From positions 1 to 33,034 of the forward strand of contig JAPKEZ010000005.1 of assembly GCA_028821845.1 (NCBI GenBank): DNA of 33,034 nt. The letters run 5' to 3'. The DNA is from Planctomycetota bacterium. Lineage in GTDB: Bacteria; Planctomycetota; UBA1135. The translations under genes and the position numbers were made by a program. The first letter of the stretch is position 1; every line of letters starts with the position of its first letter. Below are positions 1 to 8,711 of the stretch, piece by piece. The notes under the pieces are model-generated. The model saw nothing but the letters and a program-made list of their open reading frames with translations. It was not told the DNA's origin and did no database searches.

Positions 1-1119
1 AATGCTGCGTTAGCCATGGGCCTGGTGGCTGGCGTAAAGTTGGCCGGCTTAAAGTTGTTTTACGGCTCTTACCCAATTACTCCGGCATCAGATGTGTTGC
101 ATGCTTTGGCCGGTTATAAAAATTACGGTGTAACTACCTTCCAAGCCGAAGATGAAATTGCTGCTGTGTGTTCTGCAATTGGTGCGAGTTGGGCCGGTAC
201 TCTTGGCGCAACTGGTACTTCCGGTCCGGGGCTTGCATTGAAAAGTGAGGCGCTTGGACTTTCTGTAATGATTGAGCAGCCACTTATCGTGGTCGACGTA
301 CAACGAGCTGGCCCGTCCACGGGTATGCCAACCAAAACTGAACAGGCTGACTTGAACCAAGCCATTTTCGGCCGTAACGGTGAAACGCCATTACCGGTTG
401 TGTCTTGCTCTTCGCCAGGAGATTGTTTTGAGGCAGCGATTGAAGCAGTACGTATTGCAGTGACCTATATGACCCCAGTAATCTTGTTGTCCGATGGCTA
501 TATCGGTAACGGTGCCGAACCGTTCTTGGTGCCTGAGGCTGCCAGCTTACCGAAAATACCTCACAAGTTTTCTCAAGAGGGTGACACGCGTCAACCATTC
601 GAGCGTGATGCTGAGACATTGGCCCGCCCATGGATTAAACCAGGCACGCCTGGTCTTGAACATCGTGTTGGTGGTCTTGAGAAAGAAGAGAATTCCGGCA
701 ATGTTTCGTACGATGCTGAAAACCACGAGCACATGACTTTGTTGCGCGAGCAAAAAGTAAATGGTGTCGCAAAAAGTTACGCGCCGCTTGAAATATTCGG
801 AGAAGATCACGGCGATGTTTTGGTGCTTGGGTGGGGGTCTACTTACGGCGCTATTCGCGGTGCCGTTGAGCGTTGCCATGCCAAAGGTCAAAGCGTTTCG
901 CAGGTGCACTTACGCAATATGTGGCCGCTGCCTCTCGACCTTCAAGATATTATGAAGAACTTCGACAAGGTCGTAATCCCAGAACTAAATCGCGGGCAAC
1001 TTAACCGCATTATCCGTGCCGAATACTTGGTCGACATCATCTCGCTACCAAAAATTCAAGGCAAGCCATATGGCGGAGCTGAATTATTTGGTCTCTTCCA
1101 AGATATCCTCAACGATTAA
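1..1119 (+). CDS. korA: 2-oxoglutarate:ferredoxin oxidoreductase alpha subunit (5' truncated)
   Basis: Alpha subunit of the two-subunit 2-oxoacid:ferredoxin oxidoreductase. With KorB it interconverts 2-oxoglutarate and succinyl-CoA + CO2 using ferredoxin, in the TCA cycle or reductive carbon fixation. The reading frame is open from base 1, so the gene starts outside the window; the first in-window ATG at 16 is internal. Visible family signatures are GSYPITPAS near the truncated N-terminus, a TGTSGPG stretch, and QRAGPSTGMPTKTEQAD, which is typical of the pyrimidine-binding (PP-like) domain of this family. The C-terminal transketolase-like domain follows, from about base 800. The gene ends with TAA six bases before korB and is clearly cotranscribed with it. 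The substrate (2-oxoglutarate rather than pyruvate or branched-chain acids) is inferred from overall similarity to KorA; a different 2-oxoacid is possible. Confidence 0.9.
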   Translation, partial: NAALAMGLVAGVKLAGLKLFYGSYPITPASDVLHALAGYKNYGVTTFQAEDEIAAVCSAIGASWAGTLGATGTSGPGLALKSEALGLSVMIEQPLIVVDVQRAGPSTGMPTKTEQADLNQAIFGRNGETPLPVVSCSSPGDCFEAAIEAVRIAVTYMTPVILLSDGYIGNGAEPFLVPEAASLPKIPHKFSQEGDTRQPFERDAETLARPWIKPGTPGLEHRVGGLEKEENSGNVSYDAENHEHMTLLREQKVNGVAKSYAPLEIFGEDHGDVLVLGWGSTYGAIRGAVERCHAKGQSVSQVHLRNMWPLPLDLQDIMKNFDKVVIPELNRGQLNRIIRAEYLVDIISLPKIQGKPYGGAELFGLFQDILND

Positions 1120-1125
1120 TTAATC

Positions 1126-2124
1126 ATGTCCACAGTAACTGAATACAAGAAAAAAGACTTCGTCTCGGATCAAGAAGTGCGCTGGTGCCCCGGATGTGGT
1201 GACTATGCCATTCTTGCCTGTGTGCAACAAGTATTTGCTGGACTTGGTGTCGCGAGAGAAAATTTCGCGGTAATTTCTGGCATCGGTTGTTCAAGTCGGT
1301 TCCCGTACTATATGAATACCTATGGTTTCCATACCATTCATGGTCGTGCTCCCGCTGTTGCCTCAGGAGTAAAAATCGCTAATCCCGAACTCGATGTCTG
1401 GGTGATAACTGGCGACGGAGATGCTTTGTCGATTGGTGGTAATCATTTGATTCACGCCATGCGCCGTAACTTAAACATCAAGGTTCTGTTATTTAATAAC
1501 CGCATTTACGGTTTAACCAAAGGGCAGTATTCGCCTACTACCTCACCTGGGAAGGTCACGGGATCATCGCCATACGGTTCGCTTGACCAGCCATTCAATC
1601 CGATTGCCGTTGCGCTCGGCGCCAACGCATCTTTTGTAGCGCGCACCGCCGACACTCAGCCCAAGCACATGAAAGAAATCTTTGCTGCGGCTCATGCACA
1701 TAAGGGTTTCGCCTTCGTTGAAATTTTACAGAACTGTGTTATTTTTAATGACAAGGTGTTTGATCACATCGTCGAGCGTTCTATCCGGGACGACCGTCAA
1801 GTTGATTTACGTGACGGCCAGCCGATGATTTATGGCAAAGAGTTAGATAAGGGCGTGCGCTTTACTGGCAATAGCCTCGAATTATGTAAAGCCCCTGAAG
1901 CATCCACCTGGAATGCTAGCGAAGCGACAAGCGCAGACGCCATGCGTATTTGCCAAGGAAGCGAGACCGGCGACATTCCTGTGCCGATGGGTGTTTTTAA
2001 GGCCATCGAGCGCCCAGTTTTAGAAGAGGACATTCATCGACAAGTTGCGGCAGCCATTGAAAATCTTGGTGAGGGTACTCTCGAATCTCTGTTAGATTCC
2101 GGCGAGACGTGGGACATCGACTAG
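1126..2124 (+). CDS. korB: 2-oxoglutarate:ferredoxin oxidoreductase beta subunit
   Basis: Beta (TPP- and FeS-binding) subunit partnering the upstream korA product; 332 residues, the usual length for KorB. The N-terminus has CPGCGDYAIL with the cysteines expected to ligate an iron-sulfur cluster, then GIGCSSRFPYYMNTYG and the thiamine-diphosphate motif beginning GDGDALSIGGNH and closing at the NN of LLFNNRIYGLTKGQYSPT. The start ATG lies six bases after the korA stop with no Shine-Dalgarno sequence, so translation is probably coupled. The last 33 bases overlap the 3' end of the oxidase gene on the other strand. A strong hairpin lies just beyond the stop, at 2146-2187. Confidence 0.93.
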   Translation: MSTVTEYKKKDFVSDQEVRWCPGCGDYAILACVQQVFAGLGVARENFAVISGIGCSSRFPYYMNTYGFHTIHGRAPAVASGVKIANPELDVWVITGDGDALSIGGNHLIHAMRRNLNIKVLLFNNRIYGLTKGQYSPTTSPGKVTGSSPYGSLDQPFNPIAVALGANASFVARTADTQPKHMKEIFAAAHAHKGFAFVEILQNCVIFNDKVFDHIVERSIRDDRQVDLRDGQPMIYGKELDKGVRFTGNSLELCKAPEASTWNASEATSADAMRICQGSETGDIPVPMGVFKAIERPVLEEDIHRQVAAAIENLGEGTLESLLDSGETWDID

Positions 2125-3189
2125 TCGCTGCGGCAGCAAATCATTAGCGCTTGGGTGTGTGCATTTTTTATCACACATCCAAGCGCTTAGCATTTGTCCG
2201 ACTGCGTAAGCGGTAGTCATGCCGTGGCCGGCTAAGCCGGTTGCCCAGAACAGATTGTCTTTATGCGGATCTGGCCCAATTATAAATGCATGGTCGGGGC
2301 TGAAAGTGCGTAACCCAGACCAAAGGTGCTTGGGTTGAATGTTGCTCAGCCCAGGTAGCCAGTGGTCAGTTTTAGACGCTATATATTCGATAATGTTAGG
2401 GTCGATATTCTCACCGTAACGCGGATCAACTAATTCGTGATCGCAAGCCGAGATTAGCAAGCCACCGCTTTCGGGGCGGAAGTAAAACTCGTTATCGCCA
2501 GTGCACCACACGACGGGTAGGTCGTGGCTAATTTGCCCGAGAGGGCTACTAACCATCAAGTGTCTGCGGCGTGGACTAAATGGCTGGTTAAGTCCAGTGT
2601 TACTACAAAGGTGGTTCGCCCAGCCGCCATTAGCAACTACGACTTGTTGTGCGTTAATTATTTCATCGCCGCAGCGCACACCACACGCGCTGTCGTTGCT
2701 GTAAATTATTTCATCTACTTTGCAATTAGTACGTACCGTTTGCTCTTTTAGGAATGCCTGCAATAAGCCATGAATGTCAAGAGTGCCTTCATCGGCGAAA
2801 TGCCAGACATCAATATCGGCATCGACAAAGTTGGGGTAGTGTGCGCGAATTTCAGCTACACAACTATTGGCTGCGGACGGCATCCAGTTTTGTGAATTGC
2901 TGTGCTTGTCGGCGGTGACAAATAAACCGACGGCGTCGATGATTGGTTGCTCGGCAAATGAGGCGGATGCGCTGCGGTAAAACTCGGCAGATTCTAGAGC
3001 CATGCGCTGCAGGGCAGGTTGTTCGATGGCGGTACGCAAAATGGCGGCGTTGCGAGAAGTTGAGTGCATGCCTGCTTGTGCACCTTGCTCGAGAATCAAG
3101 ATATCGCTAACTCCGGCCTGACGTAATGCCCAGGCGGTAGATGCGCCTGCGATACCGGCGCCGATGATAATTACTTGAGGTGCACTCAT
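2092..3189 (-). CDS. FAD-dependent oxidoreductase, glycine/D-amino-acid oxidase family
   Basis: 365-residue flavoprotein of the DAO superfamily (glycine oxidase, sarcosine oxidase, D-amino-acid dehydrogenase relatives). It starts with a Rossmann dinucleotide-binding signature, IIGAGIAGASTAWALRQAG at residues 8-26. HSTSRNAAILR follows, the region that contacts FAD in DAO enzymes, and a C-terminal GLAGHGMTTAYAVG motif completes the FAD site. It probably oxidises an amine or amino acid to an imine; the substrate cannot be read from the sequence. No signal peptide is visible, so it is probably cytoplasmic. It is divergent from mqnD, with 51 bases between the starts, and its 3' end overlaps korB tail-to-tail. 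A TAAAAT hexamer on this strand (3207-3212) is a possible -10 giving a very short leader. Confidence 0.85.
   Translation of the reverse strand: MSAPQVIIIGAGIAGASTAWALRQAGVSDILILEQGAQAGMHSTSRNAAILRTAIEQPALQRMALESAEFYRSASASFAEQPIIDAVGLFVTADKHSNSQNWMPSAANSCVAEIRAHYPNFVDADIDVWHFADEGTLDIHGLLQAFLKEQTVRTNCKVDEIIYSNDSACGVRCGDEIINAQQVVVANGGWANHLCSNTGLNQPFSPRRRHLMVSSPLGQISHDLPVVWCTGDNEFYFRPESGGLLISACDHELVDPRYGENIDPNIIEYIASKTDHWLPGLSNIQPKHLWSGLRTFSPDHAFIIGPDPHKDNLFWATGLAGHGMTTAYAVGQMLSAWMCDKKCTHPSANDLLPQRLVDVPRLAGI
2146..2187. repeat. Perfectly stacked 16-bp inverted repeat in the korB/oxidase overlap zone
   Basis: The left arm at 2146-2161 (AGCGCTTGGGTGTGTG) pairs with 2172-2187 over 16 positions with one G-U wobble, around a 10-base T-rich loop. 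It lies 22 bases after the korB stop and inside the last codons of the convergent oxidase gene. No U-run follows the stem, so it is not a canonical intrinsic terminator. It may protect or define the korB mRNA 3' end. Confidence 0.6.
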
Positions 3190-3240
3190 TTCTGTGAATG
3201 GCGTATATTTTATCGTCGCGCTGTTAGAATTGCCGTCAAC

Positions 3241-4095
3241 ATGGAAGCAACAGACCGTAGATTACTTCAACTTGGGCATAGTCCAGATCCAGATGACGCC
3301 TTTATGCATTATGCCTTGGCCGCTGACAAGCTAGACGTGGGCGACCTTGACTTTGAGCACAAACTTGAAGACATCGAAACGCTCAACAAGCGCGCGGTGC
3401 ACGGTGAATATGAAATCACTGCGGTTTCAATTCACGGATACGCTTTTGTCGCTGATAAGTACTGTTTGCTTAACCACGGTGCATCGATGGGCGAAGGGTA
3501 TGGTCCACGTATTGTTGCCCGAGAAGAAATGAAAATCGAAGACTTGCAAAAGGGCAAGGGTAAGCGCATTGCAATACCCGGAGAATGGACATCAGCGCAC
3601 TTGGCTACGCAAATGTACATCGGAGAATACGATTACGGTTTGGTAGAATTTGATCAAATACCTGATGCTGTTGAAAGGGGAGACTACGATGCCGGCGTGT
3701 TGATTCACGAAGGGCAACTTACTTTTCAAGATCAAGGCTTGGTGTTGCTACGCGACTTAGGAGAATGGTGGCAAACCGAAAACGATGGCTTGCCGTTACC
3801 CCTTGGTGGTAACACAGTGCGCCGCGACTTGGGCGACTTAATTCCTCGCGTTTCGCAGTTGCTTCAAGACAGCATTCGTTATGGTCTCGAACACCGCGTT
3901 GAAGCCGTTGAATATGCACTGCAGTGGGGTCGTGACTTGAGCGTTGAACAAGCCGATGAATTTATCGGCATGTACGTTAACGAACGCACTTTAGATTATG
4001 GCGACGACGGTCGCCTAGCAGTAAAACTGTTTTTAGAGAAAGCGCACAAGATGGGAATTATCCCAGAAATGCCGCCGCTTGACTTTCAGCGCTAA
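3241..4095 (+). CDS. mqnD: 1,4-dihydroxy-6-naphthoate synthase-like protein (MqnD, futalosine menaquinone pathway)
   Basis: 284 residues, the normal size for MqnD, which converts cyclic dehypoxanthine futalosine to 1,4-dihydroxy-6-naphthoate in menaquinone biosynthesis. The family hallmark LGHSPDPDDAFM is at residues 11-22. The protein has the MqnA/MqnD periplasmic-binding-protein-like fold pattern, including a ligand-binding-like AVSIHGYAF region and a PLPLGGN stretch. The ATG at 3241 is preferred over an upstream in-frame ATG at 3175, because the longer version would overlap the divergent oxidase start and add unrelated residues before the conserved core. There is no Shine-Dalgarno; a TAGAAT hexamer at 3225-3230 could give a leader of only a few bases. 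Its stop codon overlaps that of the convergent selenoprotein candidate. No other mqn gene is in the window. Confidence 0.85.
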   Translation: MEATDRRLLQLGHSPDPDDAFMHYALAADKLDVGDLDFEHKLEDIETLNKRAVHGEYEITAVSIHGYAFVADKYCLLNHGASMGEGYGPRIVAREEMKIEDLQKGKGKRIAIPGEWTSAHLATQMYIGEYDYGLVEFDQIPDAVERGDYDAGVLIHEGQLTFQDQGLVLLRDLGEWWQTENDGLPLPLGGNTVRRDLGDLIPRVSQLLQDSIRYGLEHRVEAVEYALQWGRDLSVEQADEFIGMYVNERTLDYGDDGRLAVKLFLEKAHKMGIIPEMPPLDFQR

Positions 4096-7000
4096 TCCGT
4101 AAGCGCAGCTTTTGCCGCTATTAAATTCGCCTTGACGGCTTTATCGTCAGGGCGCAACGCAAGCGCTGTAGTGTAGTCAGCAATGGCGCCGCTGATGTCA
4201 CCGCTAAGTTGCTTGACGTAGCCACGTCCTGAATAAGCCTCAAAGAAATAGGGGCCTTCTTTGGCAGCAAGATCGAAAGACTCTAAAGCTAGATCAAGTC
4301 GCTGCGTGTTGACGTAGCCGCGCGCCATTTGCACGTATATATATCCAACCTGGAACTCGCGAGCGGTTTCATGCATTTCGTTCTTGGTGAATGCGTATTC
4401 AAGGGACAATAAACTCGGAGAAGGTGCTTGAGTTAGCCAGCGTCCACCAAACGGAACAGATGCTTCGAGACGTTGGGCGTCATTCATGTTTAGCAACTCA
4501 AAGTCATTGATAATTACTTCAATGTCAACAGCTCCTAAGTAAAACGCCACTAGATTACCACGCCTATCAACCAAGAATGAGGAAGGAGTAGGCATAGCAA
4601 TGTCGCGTTTTGTTAAAGTTCTCTGCATAATGTCGAGTACATTAATGCACTGTGCAGAAGCTTGCGCGTGAGGAGCTGACCAGTTTGCGGGTTCTTGGTT
4701 TGAGGTGACATTTAAAGCAACCGGAATGACATTAGCTTCTAGAAAGCTCTCTTTGTTCTCGGTAATTGCCGATAATTCGACTATGCAAGGCGCGCAGGTT
4801 TCTGACCATAGGTTGACAAACAAGGCCTTCGAATTATCGCTGGCCTTGGCCGCAGTCGTGCCAGTGCCGAACAGCGTCGCTTTCTCATTGTCAGGGGCAT
4901 CAATCTTAAGCTGCGGCATCGGTATCGGGTTAGGTAACACGATGCGCGAGAAAGATGTTACTGCGGACAGACTGCCTTCTGCGATTGAGTTCTCAATCTC
5001 CGTAGCTGTTGATTGATGTACCACAACACCAGCGCCTTGGGTGATGACATAGCGCTGACCATTGCGGATGTCATCGTAATGGTCAGCTTTGCCGTTTGGC
5101 CATTTAACAATTATCTGTGATACCTTATTGTCGCTCAATCCGAAATGCAGCCATGACGATGATTGCGCTTGGTAACCACTGCCAGCGCGCCGCGTTTGCG
5201 ACAACACTGTTTGCTGTTTGTCATCGAGATGAACTTCAACGCGTGCACCTATAGCGTCAGGATTTATCGAACCTACAAGTTTTAGTTGAACGAAGCTGTT
5301 ACTAGTTTGAACTTGGTTACGCATCACGCGCAGTCTTGGAGCGGTGCGATTAGTAATTAGTAAATCTAGATTACCATCAAGGTCTAAGTCGTGAGCAACA
5401 GCACTGCGCCCGTCATCTTCGAAGTTTAGTCCACTGACTGCTGAGCCATCGGCGAATTCCCCATTACCTAAATTGATGAACATACAATTGGCCTCGTTGC
5501 CGCTCCAGGATTTACCTTGGCTGATTAACTTGTTGATTGCGCGCCAACCATTTTTGTAGTCGGCGTCATCGATTTCAGTTTCTGGTGAGAGCGACACGAC
5601 CTGCCGCCAGAAAAAACTTCACAAGTCGCCATCGTCGTCATCGTCGTTGGTGGTAAAACCATTTGGCACGAAAATGTCAAGTCGGGAATCGTTGTTGTAA
5701 TCAAAGAAAATAGAACCCCATGCCCAGCGACCCATATTGGTATTGCTGGCTTGCGACACATCCTTAAAGGTTCCGTCCCCCATGTTTTTGAAGAGAGTGT
5801 TGCCGTCGGCATGCTGTTGCATTTGCCTGCGAGTATCTTCGCTAGCCTCAGTCATGAAATGTCGCTGATAAGTAATGCGTTGACCGGCGCTTGAATACAT
5901 ATTGCTAACGTAGAGGTCTATATGCCCGTCGTTATCGTAATCTCCCCAACTTACTGCCATGCCCGCAGAAATGTCCTCAACACCAGCGCTCGCGGCTACA
6001 TCAGCGAATGTACCGTTGTCGTTACGGAACAGATTGTTGCGTCCGTAGTCGTTAGCGACATATAAATCTTGATCACCATCGTTGTCGTAATCTTCGAATG
6101 AAGCGGCGAAACTGAATCGTTTATTGTTCTGGTCGAGACCAACGTCGCTGGTAACGTCTTCGAATTGCAATTCGCCGCTGTTGCGTAGCATTATATTAGC
6201 AAGGCCATTGTTAGCATCGTTGTAAGGCTGGGGCACGGCTTGATTTTCATATGGGTTTAGGTAGCGACAAGCATATAAATCTACCAAACCGTCGTTATCG
6301 TAATCAGAAGCTGCAAGCGACGTTACTTCTGGCGCATTAATCATGCCGACAACATCGAATACACCGTGCCCGTCATTTTCGAATATTGCGACTAATCCGG
6401 GGAATGTACTCGCTAAATCTAAATCGCCGTCGTTGTCGAAATCAACGAATAAAGCGCTACGCGAGGACTCGAGGAAGTCTAGTTGGGATTTGGCAGAGTG
6501 GTCTTCGAACACCTCTGGAGCAACTTGCATTAGTAAAGTGTTGGGCAGCCCAGCTGGCTGCGGCAAATAAATATCGTCAAGTCCATCATTGTTGACGTCA
6601 GCTAGTGAGATGCCCTGATGAGATTTTGTGGATAGACCTAAGGCCGAAGAGATATGCTTTTGCCAGTAGTTTAAACTTGGAGCGAGCATGCCATCGTAAT
6701 TGACAAGCTTCAAACTGTCCTGCGAAACATCTTTAAAGAGAGCATCGGGACTAGTGAGTTGTTCGCAGTCAATCACAGCCACAGTGTGAATAGTTAATGA
6801 TGGAGAAGCAGTGAAAGTAACCAGCAAGTTTGCGTTTTGTTGCAAATGGCGCATGTCATTTTCAATGTGGCTAAGCATGATTACTTTAGTCGTATAACCC
6901 GTTTCGGTTTTTGCCACACCAACTATTTTATATTTAGTATGCCACGAGCTATCGCTAAAGGAAAACTTTGCCGTCGCAGAATCGGCGCGCTCAATGATTA

Positions 7001-7169
7001 CATGGCCATCACTAAAAGCGATTTCAAACTTAGCGTCGATAGTGCCGCTGCCACAGTCTTTTAAAATAGTACCTGCCTGTCTGGAGATGTCCTCGAATTG
7101 CTCAATACCTAATTGCTGCTGGCTAGTAGCGCAACCAATAATCGCAATTAGGCATGAAGCAATTATCAT
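4092..7169 (-). CDS. Candidate selenoprotein: FG-GAP/UnbV (CRTAC1-type) lipoprotein with thioredoxin-like and TPR domains, in-frame UGA at codon 517
   Basis: This is one 1025-residue reading frame interrupted only by TGA at 5621-5619; the frames before and after it are identical. Residues 1-13 form a lipoprotein signal (IAIIGC, lipid Cys13). FG-GAP/VCBS Ca-binding repeats of the type DxDNDGxxD follow at about 190, 242, 288, 359, 409, 489 and, after the UGA, 593. The UGA is flanked by DDDDDGDL and SFFWRQVVSLSP, and the homologous repeat architecture continues without loss. An ASPIC/UnbV domain is at about 640-710. A TlpA/thioredoxin-like domain has WSETCAPC (Cys792, Cys795), and TPR-like helices are at about 950-1025. 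A SECIS-like hairpin begins right after the UGA, so residue 517 is read as selenocysteine. The start ATG at 7169 forms a TGATG junction with the aldehyde dehydrogenase stop; a TTG one codon earlier is the alternative start. It probably sits in the envelope. The alternative explanation is a nonsense mutation or sequencing error, judged less likely. Confidence 0.8.
5577..5618 (-). promoter_or_regulatory. Bacterial SECIS-like hairpin directly downstream of the in-frame UGA
   Basis: Numbering bases after the UGA: UUUCUGG (6-12) pairs perfectly with CCAGAAA (34-40). An upper helix GGCGGC (11-16) pairs with GUCGCU (24-29) around the loop AGGUCGU (17-23). The upper helix competes with the last two pairs of the lower one. 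The loop starts AGGUC, as in the E. coli fdhF SECIS loop (AGGUCU), and the GG sits 18-19 bases after the UGA against 19-20 in fdhF (E. coli sequence from memory). The conserved G at the loop start and this distance fit the known bacterial SECIS model. The folding was done by hand. Confidence 0.75.
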
Positions 7170-8638
7170 CAATCGAGGTTAAGCCAAATTGACTTGCTCT
7201 CAGTATAAGTATCTAAGGCATGCGTGCCAAGCTCGCGCCCGTAGCCCGAGTCACCGAAGCCACCGAATGACATACTTGGATCGTACATGTTGTAAGTGTT
7301 TACCCAAACTGTGCCAGCGCGTAATTGCTTGGCGAAATTCAGGGCACGTGCAATGTCTCGAGTGAAAACTCCCGCTGCCAAGCCATAGCGCGAGTTATGC
7401 GCAATTTCTAAAGCATGTGCTTCATCGTCGAACGGAATAACCGCAACCACTGGGCCAAATACCTCTTCTTGTGCCAAAGCAGAATCAGGGTCGACATCGG
7501 CAAACACAGTCGCCTCAATGTAATAACCTTTGCCGCCACCAACTTCATCACGTAATGAATTGCCACCCGTCACTAAACGCGCCCCATCAGATTTCGCTTG
7601 TTCAATGGCCGCCAAAACTTTTTCGTATTGTGCTGCGTTACATACTGGCCCCATTCGCGTGCCTTCAGCCGTTGGATGCCCGACAGTTGTCTTGCCAGCC
7701 ATCGCCGCCAGCCCTTCAACGAATTCGTCGTAAATTTCGCGCTGCACCAATACTCGTGAGCCAGCTGCACACACTTCGCCTTTGTTGTAAAAAATACCTG
7801 ATGCCGCGCCGCGCACCGCAGCTTTGAGGTTAGCGTCGGCGAAAATTATGTTTTGTGACTTGCCACCAAGCTCGAGCGTGACGCGCTTAAGGCTATCGGC
7901 ACATTCGTGCTGAATTAGTTTTCCCACTCGCGTGCTGCCCGTGAACGAAACCTTATCAACGTTAGGGTGCTTAACTAATGCCATGCCAACATCAGGGCCA
8001 GTACCGGTAACTACATTTAAAACCCCATCAGGCAAACCAGCTTCACTGCCAAGTTTCGCCAGCCACAAAGAAGTGTGCGAGGTAAACTCGCTCGGCTTCA
8101 GTACTACAGTATTGCCACAAGCCAGAGCAGGGGCAATCTTCCAGGCAGCCATTAGTAGTGGGAAATTCCATGGAGTAATGAAAGCGCACACACCAACTGG
8201 AACGCGCATATTCAGGCCCATATTATTGCCCGGCAAGTCAATAACATCGCCATTCATCTTTGTTGCCCAACCCGCGTAATAACGGAAAATCTCGGACACA
8301 ATTGGGATTTCTATCTTGCTGGCATCGAATGTGGTTTTGCCAGAGTCTAAAATCTCGCAATCTGCCAATTTGGCACTATTCTCGTCAATCAGCTCGGCGA
8401 AGCGCCAAAGTATCTTTGCACGTTTAGCCGGCACAGTATTTGCCCATTTCGGATTAGAAAATGCGTCGGTCGCTGCCGAAACGGCAGAATTTACATCATT
8501 TTCGTCGCCCGCAGGTATTTGCGCAAAAACCTCTTCGTTTGCAGGGTTTACGCAGTCTATTAGGCTCTCAGAGAAAGATGGCGTCCATTTCCCATTTATG
8601 AAATGCTGGACAGGAGGTAATGAATCGGTTGGGGTCAA
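7169..8638 (-). CDS. NAD(P)-dependent aldehyde dehydrogenase
   Basis: 489-residue member of the aldehyde dehydrogenase superfamily, closest in feel to the betaine-/aminobutyraldehyde-type enzymes. It oxidises an aldehyde to the acid with NAD(P)+. Key residues are visible: ITPWNFP at about 154-160, cofactor-loop FTGSTRVGK at 232-240, the general base Glu256 in LELGGKS, and the catalytic Cys290 in NKGEVCAAGSR. No signal peptide, so cytoplasmic. The frame opens with TTG at 8638; no better in-frame start is visible and there is no Shine-Dalgarno, so the start is uncertain by a few codons. Its TGA stop overlaps the ATG of the selenoprotein candidate, so the two form an operon with coupled translation. 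The substrate cannot be told from the sequence. Confidence 0.9.
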   Translation of the reverse strand: MTPTDSLPPVQHFINGKWTPSFSESLIDCVNPANEEVFAQIPAGDENDVNSAVSAATDAFSNPKWANTVPAKRAKILWRFAELIDENSAKLADCEILDSGKTTFDASKIEIPIVSEIFRYYAGWATKMNGDVIDLPGNNMGLNMRVPVGVCAFITPWNFPLLMAAWKIAPALACGNTVVLKPSEFTSHTSLWLAKLGSEAGLPDGVLNVVTGTGPDVGMALVKHPNVDKVSFTGSTRVGKLIQHECADSLKRVTLELGGKSQNIIFADANLKAAVRGAASGIFYNKGEVCAAGSRVLVQREIYDEFVEGLAAMAGKTTVGHPTAEGTRMGPVCNAAQYEKVLAAIEQAKSDGARLVTGGNSLRDEVGGGKGYYIEATVFADVDPDSALAQEEVFGPVVAVIPFDDEAHALEIAHNSRYGLAAGVFTRDIARALNFAKQLRAGTVWVNTYNMYDPSMSFGGFGDSGYGRELGTHALDTYTESKSIWLNLD

Positions 8639-8711
8639 AATTATTAGGAGAAAGAGGGCTAGTTGGCCTACATGATAGCCGATTGTATGGTGTGATAGAC
8701 AAATTGTTCAG

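Noticed and set aside
2501-2751. Plus-strand reading frames within the oxidase gene
   Set aside because: They are antisense shadows of an intact FAD enzyme, with no start context or family resemblance.
3175-3240. Longer mqnD start
   Set aside because: It overlaps the divergent oxidase start and adds residues with no resemblance to MqnD.
4092-5597. A separate gene starting at a GTG (5597) after the in-frame TGA
   Set aside because: The start would fall inside a conserved-looking segment, eight codons after the TGA and in the same frame. It would have no signal peptide although its domains are those of an exported protein, and a SECIS-like hairpin covers the site.
5619-5621. TGA as tryptophan or glycine (alternative genetic code)
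   Set aside because: TGA ends several intact genes in the window (cdaA, cdaR, recO, aldehyde dehydrogenase), and no other gene has internal TGA codons.
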